DNA of 5,739 bases from Hyphomicrobiales bacterium (lineage in GTDB: Bacteria; Pseudomonadota; Alphaproteobacteria; Rhizobiales; Beijerinckiaceae), in contig JAGWKJ010000163.1 in NCBI GenBank assembly GCA_028865375.1, positions 1 to 5,739 of the forward strand, written 5' to 3'. The number at the start of each line of letters is the position of its first letter. The first letter of the stretch is position 1. Below the pieces are notes generated by a model, which saw only the letters and a list, made by a program, of their open reading frames with translations, made no database searches and was not told the origin of the DNA. Of the stretch, positions 1 through 5,739 are shown in pieces. Both the position numbers and the translations under genes were made by a program.

Positions 1-234
1 GTGCGGGACGGCGAGTTCCTGCCCGCCGAGGACCTCGAGCGCATCCTGTCGTCGGCCGGGCTCGACGCCGCGCGCCCCACGATCACCAGCTGCGGGTCGG
101 GCGTCACGGCGGCCGCGCTCGCGCTCGCGCTGGAAGAAGCGGGACGTCCGGCCGCCAAGGTCTACGACGGCTCTTGGGCGGAATGGGGGGCGCGCGACGC
201 CCTGCCGGTCGAGACCGGGCCGTCGAAATCCTGA
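1..234 (+). CDS. sseA: Sulfurtransferase, rhodanese domain (probable 3-mercaptopyruvate sulfurtransferase), 3' part only
   Basis: This is the C-terminal 77 residues of a two-rhodanese-domain sulfurtransferase; the rest lies left of the window. The first codon is GTG but is probably an internal valine, because the family is about 280 residues long. The fragment carries the active-site loop CGSGVTA with the catalytic cysteine at fragment residue 31. It is followed by the family's terminal signature YDGSWAEWG (residues 55-63) and a final LPVETG. A CGSGVT loop is typical of 3-mercaptopyruvate sulfurtransferases; classic thiosulfate sulfurtransferases carry CRKGVT instead. The enzyme moves sulfur from 3-mercaptopyruvate to a thiol or cyanide acceptor in the cytoplasm. 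The TGA stop at 232-234 lies only 4 bases from the convergent pleD stop, with no clear hairpin terminator between them. Family assignment is firm; the substrate is inferred from the loop. Confidence 0.88.
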   Translation: MRDGEFLPAEDLERILSSAGLDAARPTITSCGSGVTAAALALALEEAGRPAAKVYDGSWAEWGARDALPVETGPSKS

Positions 235-238
235 ACGC

Positions 239-1605
<1,367 letters not shown>

Positions 1606-1609
<4 letters not shown>

Positions 1610-1980
1610 GTCGTCGGCCTTCCGAGGAAGTCGTCGATCGTCTCGAGGAACTTCACCACCGAGATCGGCTTCGACAGATAGCCTTCGCAGCCGCCGCGCC
1701 TGATGCGTTCCTCGTCGCCCTTCATCGCGAATGCGGTGATGGCGACGATCGGGATGTCCTTGAACGCGTCGTCGTCCTTGATCCATTGCATGACTTCCAG
1801 CCCCGAGGGCCCGGGCAGCTGGATGTCCATCAAGATCAGGTCGGGCCGGCGCAGACGAATCGATTCCATCGCCTCCAACCCCGTGCGCGTCTGCATGACG
1901 CCGTGGCCGCGCGATTCGACGAGGTCGTTGAAGAGCTTCATGTTGAGCTCGTTGTCTTCGACGATGAGAACGGTCTTCAC
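1606..1980 (-). CDS. divK: DivK, single-domain cell-cycle response regulator
   Basis: A 124-residue stand-alone receiver domain. Visible signatures are VLIVEDNELNMKLF at the start (acidic E8/D9), phosphoacceptor D52 in LILMDIQLPG, T82 in AITAFAMKGDEERI, and K104 in YLSKPISVVKFLETI. These are near-diagnostic of alphaproteobacterial DivK rather than a generic CheY. DivK is phosphorylated or dephosphorylated by polar histidine kinases (DivJ and PleC in Caulobacter). It acts through DivL and CckA to lower CtrA activity, setting cell polarity and division timing. The start is taken as GTG at 1980, since the protein then begins just before the first beta strand as in known DivK proteins. An upstream in-frame ATG at 2043 would add 21 residues with no family match. 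A GGGG run seven bases before the GTG is the only ribosome-binding candidate. It is the first gene of the operon with pleD, overlapping it by four bases, and is transcribed away from the DUF3572-dinB pair. Confidence 0.95.
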
Positions 1981-2093
1981 ATGCGAGCCCCGGCGCCCGA
2001 CCGCGCGGAACTCCGCCGCCGGCGCGCCTCGTGACGAAGCCAACCTTAACGAACGGAGCTTGACGAATTGGTTAAATCGGACCCGAATTGCGC
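1981..2093. promoter_or_regulatory. Divergent promoter region between divK-pleD and DUF3572-dinB, with possible CtrA half-sites
   Basis: This 113-base spacer must hold the promoter of divK-pleD (leftward) and probably that of DUF3572-dinB (rightward). It is locally AT-richer around 2040-2090. On the minus strand, 2075 to 2068 reads TTAACCAA, one base off the TTAACCAT half-site reported for alphaproteobacterial CtrA. Extended, it is TTAA-N7-GTCA, an imperfect match to the full TTAA-N7-TTAA box. Another TTAA lies at 2046-2049. On the plus strand a -35-like TTGACG is at 2060-2065, but no good -10 sits at normal spacing. CtrA control of divK is known in Caulobacter; that it applies here is inference. 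The presence of promoters is well supported by gene arrangement; the exact motifs are weak. Confidence 0.45.
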
Positions 2094-2396
2094 ATGGCCA
2101 TCCGAGGAAAATCAGACCCCCGCGCCGAAGCCACCGCGGGCGAAGCGCTCGTGATCGAGACGCTGACGTTCATCGCCGGCGACGGCGAGCGGCTCGGCCG
2201 GTTCCTCGCCATAACCGGGCTTGGACCCGGCGACTTGCGTGCGGCGGCCGGGGCACCGGAGTTCCAACGCTCGCTGATCGATTATCTGTTGTCCGACGAA
2301 GAGCTTATCAAGGCTTTGGCAAGCTCCTTGGGAAGATCGCCGGAGGCCGTCGCCGCGGTCGCGCGGCGCGCCTCCCCGCCCGGGCCATGGGATTGA
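2094..2396 (+). CDS. DUF3572 family small protein, upstream of and overlapping dinB
   Basis: A 100-residue, mostly helical cytoplasmic protein with no signal peptide, membrane segment or cysteine. It resembles the alphaproteobacterial DUF3572 family: an ALxFxAxDxERLGRFL-like segment (here around residues 19-38, with ERLGRFLAITGL), then GDLRAAAGAPEFQ, then a DYLLSDEELIKAL stretch. No biochemical function is known to me for this family. The start is ATG at 2094; a TTG two codons earlier (2088) is an alternative. Neither has a strong Shine-Dalgarno sequence. The stop (2394-2396) lies inside dinB, giving a 10-base overlap with its ATG at 2387, so translation of the two is probably coupled. This arrangement suggests a role connected with DinB, or simply shared expression. 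Family call fairly sure; function unknown. Confidence 0.8.
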   Translation: MAIRGKSDPRAEATAGEALVIETLTFIAGDGERLGRFLAITGLGPGDLRAAAGAPEFQRSLIDYLLSDEELIKALASSLGRSPEAVAAVARRASPPGPWD

Positions 2397-3727
2397 GCGC
2401 GCTCGCGCTCTGCCGCGATTGCTTCGCGGAGGCGCCGGCCGCCCGCTGTCCGCGCTGCGGCTCGCCGCGCCTGCTCCGCCATGACGAGCGCGACCGGCTG
2501 ACCATCGCGCACGTCGATTGCGACGCGTTTTACGCCTCGGTCGAGAAGCGCGACGACCCGTCGCTGCGCGACAAGCCGGTGATCGTGGGCGGCGCGCGGC
2601 GTGGCGTCGTCTCCACCTGCTGTTATCTGGCGCGCGTCCATGGCGTGCGCTCCGCGATGCCGATGTTCGAAGCCCGGCGCCTGTGCCCGCAGGCGATCGT
2701 GGTCAAGCCCGACATGGCGAAATACGTCGCCGTCTCGCGGCAGATTCGCGCGTTGATGCGCGCGCTGACGCCCCTTGTCGAACCGATCTCCATCGACGAG
2801 GCGTTCCTCGACCTGTCGGGCACGGAGCGACTGCACGGCGCATCGCCCGATGTCGTGCTCGCGCGGTTCGCGGCGAGGGTCGAGGCGGAGATCGGCGTCA
2901 GCGTTTCGATAGGTCTGAGCTATTGCAAGTTCCTAGCGAAGGTCGCCTCAGATCTATCGAAACCAAGAGGATTTTCCGTCATCGGCCGCGCGGAAGCCAA
3001 TGCGTTCCTCGCCGACAAGAGGCCGAATCTGATCCCCGGCGTCGGACCCGCGGCGGCGAGGCGGCTGGCGGCGGCGGGCATCGCCACCATCGGCGATTTG
3101 CAAACGATCGAGCCGGACGCGGCCTTCGCCCTGCTCGGCCCCGAAGGCCCGCGGCTGTGTGCGCTGGCGCAGGGCGTCGACGCCCGTCCCGTGCGCGTGG
3201 CGCGCGAGACCAAGAGCGTGTCTTCGGAGACGACGTTCAACGATGACGTCGCCGAGCCGGGCGCGCTCGAAACCCGGTTGCTGGCGCTGTGCGAGCGCGT
3301 CGCCGCCAGGCTGCGCGCGCAGGGATTGGCGACGCGCGGCGTCACGCTCAAGTTGAAGACGGCCGATTTCAAGTCGCGCACGCGCGCCGTCTCCGGCCTC
3401 GCGCCGACGCGGCTGGCGGGTCGGCTGTTCGCCGCCGCAAAGCCGCTGCTCGCCAAGGAAGCCCGAGGGGAAGCGTTCCGGCTGATCGGAATCGGCGCCG
3501 ACGACCTCGTGTCGGCCGAAGAGGCCGACCGCGGTGACCTCGCCGATCACGGCGCCCCGCGCGAAGCCGCCCGCGAGGACGCCATCGCGAAACTGCGCGA
3601 CAAGTTCGGGGCCGGGGCGGTGCGTCGCGGCCGGCTGGTCGAAGCCGAGGCCGCTCAGCCGCAGGGCTTGGAAGGCGCCAAGGGCTCGAAGCGGACCATG
3701 CGGCCGACGATGGTGAAGTCGCCGTAG
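2387..3727 (+). CDS. dinB: DNA polymerase IV (Y-family, DinB) with N-terminal zinc ribbon
   Basis: A 446-residue error-prone translesion DNA polymerase. An N-terminal extension carries two CxxC pairs (C9/C12 and C21/C24, the latter in CPRCGS), a probable zinc ribbon seen in many alphaproteobacterial DinB proteins but absent from the E. coli enzyme. The palm follows: HVDCDAFYASVE with metal ligand D44 and steric-gate aromatic Y49, and SIDEAFLDLSG with D137/E138. KFLAKVASDLSKPRG is at about 182-196. A helix-hairpin-helix, LIPGVGPAAARRLAAAGI, starts near 216. The little finger ends around FRLIGIGADDL. I see no clear C-terminal beta-clamp peptide. The ATG at 2387 is chosen because family members begin just before this zinc ribbon; the upstream 228 open codons in frame are antisense to divK and rejected. 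There is no good Shine-Dalgarno sequence, and the start sits inside the DUF3572 gene. The last 24 residues (A423-P446) lie antisense to the eipB end and look like a non-conserved tail. Codons 175-196 contain an unusual cluster of rare codons. Confidence 0.95.
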   Translation: MGLSALALCRDCFAEAPAARCPRCGSPRLLRHDERDRLTIAHVDCDAFYASVEKRDDPSLRDKPVIVGGARRGVVSTCCYLARVHGVRSAMPMFEARRLCPQAIVVKPDMAKYVAVSRQIRALMRALTPLVEPISIDEAFLDLSGTERLHGASPDVVLARFAARVEAEIGVSVSIGLSYCKFLAKVASDLSKPRGFSVIGRAEANAFLADKRPNLIPGVGPAAARRLAAAGIATIGDLQTIEPDAAFALLGPEGPRLCALAQGVDARPVRVARETKSVSSETTFNDDVAEPGALETRLLALCERVAARLRAQGLATRGVTLKLKTADFKSRTRAVSGLAPTRLAGRLFAAAKPLLAKEARGEAFRLIGIGADDLVSAEEADRGDLADHGAPREAAREDAIAKLRDKFGAGAVRRGRLVEAEAAQPQGLEGAKGSKRTMRPTMVKSP

Positions 3728-4479
3728 TCGATCACGATGGAGCCGGTGACGCCGTTCTCGTAGAGGTCGTAGGACATCGTGAAATCGGGCGCGCGGTCGC
3801 CGCCGACGGCCGAGAAGTAGCTCATCGTGACCGGCCAGCGCGGCGTCGTATCGAGCGGCGCGGCGCGCTCGGCCGGATCGGCGGCGCCGCCGACCTTGCG
3901 GGCGCCGATGATCGCGAACGTGTCATAAGACTTCTTGCCATCGTCGCTGCCGTCATAGAGCCGCGCCGAATAGGTCGTCTTGCCCGCCTTGGCGGCGGCG
4001 ATCAGGTCCTGCAATTGCTCGGTCGGAAACTCGAAGGGGCCGGCGAGGCTGGCGTCGCCCGGCGCCGGCTTGGTCAGGCGGATGTCGAGCGCGCCACCGG
4101 CGCCCTTCTTGGCCGAACCGGCGACCAAACCGCCCGCAGCGCCGCCCGAATTCGTCTGGAAACGCAATTCGCCCTTGGCGGGGTCTTCCAGCGTGGTGAC
4201 CCGCTCGTCATTGGTGCGCGGCGGGCCTTCGCTTTGCTCGAACCGCGTCACCTGGCGAAACGTCGTCGCATAGCCGGCGCAAGCCGAACCGCTGAACCGA
4301 TAGAGTATCAGCCCGTCGACCGAGGCGGGCGCCTTCATACCGTTCCCCCGGCCGAGTTTCAGCGCATAGGCGGCTTGATGGGCGATGAACGGCGTCGATG
4401 CGACCGGCGCGGCGGAAGCCGCCGACGCGGCGACGCCGAAAAGGGCCGCGGCGGCGCCGGCCACTAACAGGATCTTCAT
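3655..4479 (-). CDS. eipB: EipB-like periplasmic cell envelope integrity protein (DUF1849)
   Basis: A 274-residue exported protein. The start at 4479 is followed by a clear Sec signal peptide: K2, a hydrophobic core, and a likely signal peptidase cut after A23 in the ASA-AP context. An exact Shine-Dalgarno sequence stands before it. The frame stays open 50 codons further upstream, but those residues are not family-like. The mature part shows DUF1849 features: ILYRFSGSACAGY near 58-70, FPTEQLQDLIAAAKAGKT, ARLYDGSDDGKKSYDTFAIIG, RWPVTMSYF, and YELYENG-like YDLYENGVTGSIVIDYGDF. Only two cysteines are present, C67 and the penultimate C273. In Brucella EipB, an early and a C-terminal cysteine form a disulfide in a spiral beta-barrel protein needed for envelope integrity; the same fold and bond are inferred here. 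It is convergent with dinB, overlapping it by 73 bases, and separated from the upstream porin by a terminator, so it is probably transcribed alone. Family identity good; exact role inferred. Confidence 0.85.
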   Translation of the reverse strand: MKILLVAGAAAALFGVAASAASAAPVASTPFIAHQAAYALKLGRGNGMKAPASVDGLILYRFSGSACAGYATTFRQVTRFEQSEGPPRTNDERVTTLEDPAKGELRFQTNSGGAAGGLVAGSAKKGAGGALDIRLTKPAPGDASLAGPFEFPTEQLQDLIAAAKAGKTTYSARLYDGSDDGKKSYDTFAIIGARKVGGAADPAERAAPLDTTPRWPVTMSYFSAVGGDRAPDFTMSYDLYENGVTGSIVIDYGDFTIVGRMVRFEPLAPSKPCG

Positions 4480-4484
4480 TGAAT

Positions 4485-4489
4485 TCTCC
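4485..4489 (-). promoter_or_regulatory. Ribosome binding site of eipB
   Basis: The minus strand reads GGAGA followed by five bases (ATTCA) and then the ATG at 4479. This fixes the start at the signal-peptide methionine rather than at upstream in-frame starts, which lack such a site. Confidence 0.75.
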
Positions 4490-4625
4490 AAGCGGCAGGC
4501 CGGGTTCGCACCACGAGGCCGAGCGCAGAGACTAAGCCAAGAGAAGCGCGCGCGCATCGGAAAACCGTCGCTGCGCGCGGCGGCCGAAACGAGCCAGGCG
4601 TCCGCCAGGACAAACAAGCGCCGAG
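4490..4625 (-). promoter_or_regulatory. Upstream region of eipB, presumed promoter
   Basis: These 136 bases lie between the porin terminator and the eipB ribosome binding site, so eipB most likely has its own promoter here. The only candidate I see is GCTTAGTC on the minus strand (4537 to 4530), a partial match to the alphaproteobacterial -10 pattern GCTANAWC. No convincing -35 lies at the right distance. No gene is supported in this stretch; open frames through it are shadows. Confidence 0.3.
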
Positions 4626-4659
4626 ACAAACGAAAACCCCGGGGATCGCTCCCCGGGGT
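4626..4659 (-). terminator. Rho-independent terminator of the porin gene
   Basis: A perfect 10-base stem, ACCCCGGGGA (4636-4645) pairing with TCCCCGGGGT (4650-4659), encloses a four-base loop (4646-4649). On the minus strand it is followed by TTTTCGTTTGT, a broken T-tract. It begins 30 bases after the porin stop, in the correct orientation to end porin transcription before eipB. On the plus strand no T-run follows, so it acts leftward only. Confidence 0.88.
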
Positions 4660-4689
4660 CCATGCAGAACCGATACGTCTTGCGACGGA

Positions 4690-5739
4690 TCAGAAATCGC
4701 GCTCGATGTTCAAGCGGACGAAGAACGTGTCCGTGTTGTTCTTGAACGTGCCGCCGCCGACGATCGGAACCGGAACCACGCCGCCGCCGGGCGTGCCTTG
4801 GTTCAGGTCCGAGTAGCGGAGCAGCAGGTTGAAATCGAGGTTGGTGACCGGATCCCAGTGCGTGTCCACGCCCGCGATGATCTGGTTCCAGTTCGTCTGC
4901 AGCGAGCTGGCATAGTGGTTCGAGTAGCTGACGTTCAGGTAGCCGATATAGGGCGCGAGCCAGAAGGTCGGGCCGAAGTGGTGTTCGAACGCGCCCAACA
5001 CCGAGAAGCCGGTCGGGATCTGGACGACCGCGCCCGCGCCTTCGGTGACCAAGTCGCCGTCGGTGTGGTTGAAGCCGTTGCCCAGAATGTCCTGCGGGCC
5101 GGAGCCGACGCCGATGTAGCTCAGCGCGCCGTTGGCGTAGGCCGCCTGCAGCCAGAACGCGTCACCCGCGCCCATCGACGGCACGTTGAACTTCACGCCG
5201 CCTTGCACCGCGAAGCCGGTGTGCGAGTAGTTCGCACCGGTGCCGGTCGCGCCCTCGGTCACGTTGACATTGTGCAGCGCCGCCGACAATTGGGCCGAAC
5301 CCCAGCCCTGATCGACGCGGAACACGCCGATCACGTCCGGAACCTGGTTCGAACGGCCGCTCAACGTGGTCAGCACGGCGCCGTTGTTGTTCCAAGCGAA
5401 GCCTTCGACCAGACGGTCGCGGTTGTTCTCGAGCGCCAAGGTCGCCGACATGCCGCCGCCGAACGAGGCGGTGTAGGCCAGCGTCGAGACCGTGATGTCG
5501 GAGCCGCCGGCGTCTTCATAGTCGCCCGCGTAGAAGTCGTAGAACGACTGCGCGCGGCCCACCGTCAGGCCGGCCCACTGGATGAAGGCCTTGTCGATGC
5601 CGGTGCCGTCACCGTTCGCGCCGGCAATGGCGTTGTCGCTGGTGTGCTTGAAGTCGAGCGACGCGAACGAGCGCAGCGTGCCGTAAGCGGTCGCCGAGCG
5701 GGCGTCGAACTGGATGCGCGCGCGGGTGAACCAGCCGAA
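4690..5739 (-). CDS. Outer membrane porin, Porin_2-like, 5' end missing
   Basis: The open frame runs from the right window edge to TGA at 4692-4690, giving 349 residues of a longer protein; the signal peptide and first strands lie outside. A GTG at 5562 is an internal valine, not the start, because the 59 codons before it also read as porin: RARIQFDARSATAYGTLRSF near the fragment start, then KAFIQWAGLTVGRAQSFYDFY. Those two stretches are typical of alphaproteobacterial Porin_2 proteins. The rest alternates aromatic and small residues as in a transmembrane beta barrel. It ends RLNIERDF, with the terminal phenylalanine used by the BAM assembly machinery. A glycine/proline/valine-rich stretch with GGGVVPVPIVGGG near the C terminus is probably an exposed loop. 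There are no cysteines in this part. Such porins form trimeric channels for small hydrophilic solutes. The gene ends in a strong terminator, in keeping with high expression. General porin call firm; substrate unknown. Confidence 0.9.
   Translation of the reverse strand, partial: FGWFTRARIQFDARSATAYGTLRSFASLDFKHTSDNAIAGANGDGTGIDKAFIQWAGLTVGRAQSFYDFYAGDYEDAGGSDITVSTLAYTASFGGGMSATLALENNRDRLVEGFAWNNNGAVLTTLSGRSNQVPDVIGVFRVDQGWGSAQLSAALHNVNVTEGATGTGANYSHTGFAVQGGVKFNVPSMGAGDAFWLQAAYANGALSYIGVGSGPQDILGNGFNHTDGDLVTEGAGAVVQIPTGFSVLGAFEHHFGPTFWLAPYIGYLNVSYSNHYASSLQTNWNQIIAGVDTHWDPVTNLDFNLLLRYSDLNQGTPGGGVVPVPIVGGGTFKNNTDTFFVRLNIERDF

Noticed and set aside
2060..2078. TTGACG followed by GTTAAATC as a plus-strand promoter
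   Set aside because: Each element looks good alone, but only five bases separate them, far too few for a -35/-10 pair.
1703..2386. Open frame extending dinB upstream to give a 674-residue protein
   Set aside because: It is antisense to divK, crosses the divergent promoter spacer and the DUF3572 gene, and has no family-like content; stop codons are simply scarce in such GC-rich DNA.
2282..3550. Minus-strand frames opposite dinB
   Set aside because: Antisense shadows of a strongly conserved polymerase gene; no motif or ribosome binding site supports them.
4480..4629. Fifty extra N-terminal codons on eipB
   Set aside because: They would bury the signal peptide inside the protein; the Shine-Dalgarno sequence at 4485-4489 points to the start at 4479.
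4637..4658. Self-palindromic CCCCGGGG copies as a protein-binding repeat
   Set aside because: They form the two arms of one perfect hairpin followed by a T-tract, which a terminator explains fully.
3980..4816. Plus-strand frames opposite eipB and running over the porin terminator
   Set aside because: They cross a terminator and the end of the porin gene and have no recognisable content.

Overview
The window is an ordinary, very GC-rich stretch of chromosome from an alphaproteobacterium. Three things support that placement: a divK-pleD cell-cycle pair, a DNA polymerase IV with an N-terminal zinc ribbon beside a DUF3572 gene, and an EipB (DUF1849) envelope protein. The porin looks like the Porin_2 family common in Hyphomicrobiales, so that order or a relative is the best guess, but sequence reading alone cannot fix it.

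Layout, left to right. Bases 1-234 (+) are the last third of a rhodanese-type sulfurtransferase, probably 3-mercaptopyruvate sulfurtransferase. Four bases later, convergent to it, ends the operon divK-pleD (minus strand, 1980 to 239). Its two genes overlap by a GTGA, and both appear to start with GTG. A 113-base divergent spacer (1981-2093) separates divK from a plus-strand pair: a small DUF3572 protein (2094-2396) and dinB (2387-3727), overlapping by 10 bases. The dinB 3' end runs 73 bases into the 3' end of the convergent eipB gene (minus, 4479 to 3655). Upstream of eipB is a strong intrinsic terminator (4626-4659, minus). It closes the porin gene, which fills the rest of the window on the minus strand and is cut at its 5' end by the window edge.

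How the genes work together: DivK is the single-domain response regulator that, with its histidine kinases, controls the CtrA cell-cycle pathway. PleD is the REC-REC-GGDEF diguanylate cyclase of the same polarity circuit, so this operon couples cell fate to c-di-GMP. DUF3572-DinB looks like a two-gene unit for translesion synthesis. EipB and the porin both belong to the cell envelope but appear to be separate transcription units.

I found no mobile element, CRISPR array, RNA gene, phage or defence module, and no convincing undescribed system. The points most worth a second look are the antisense-overlapping tail of DinB, a rare-codon cluster inside dinB, the DUF3572-DinB coupling, and possible CtrA half-sites in the divK upstream region.
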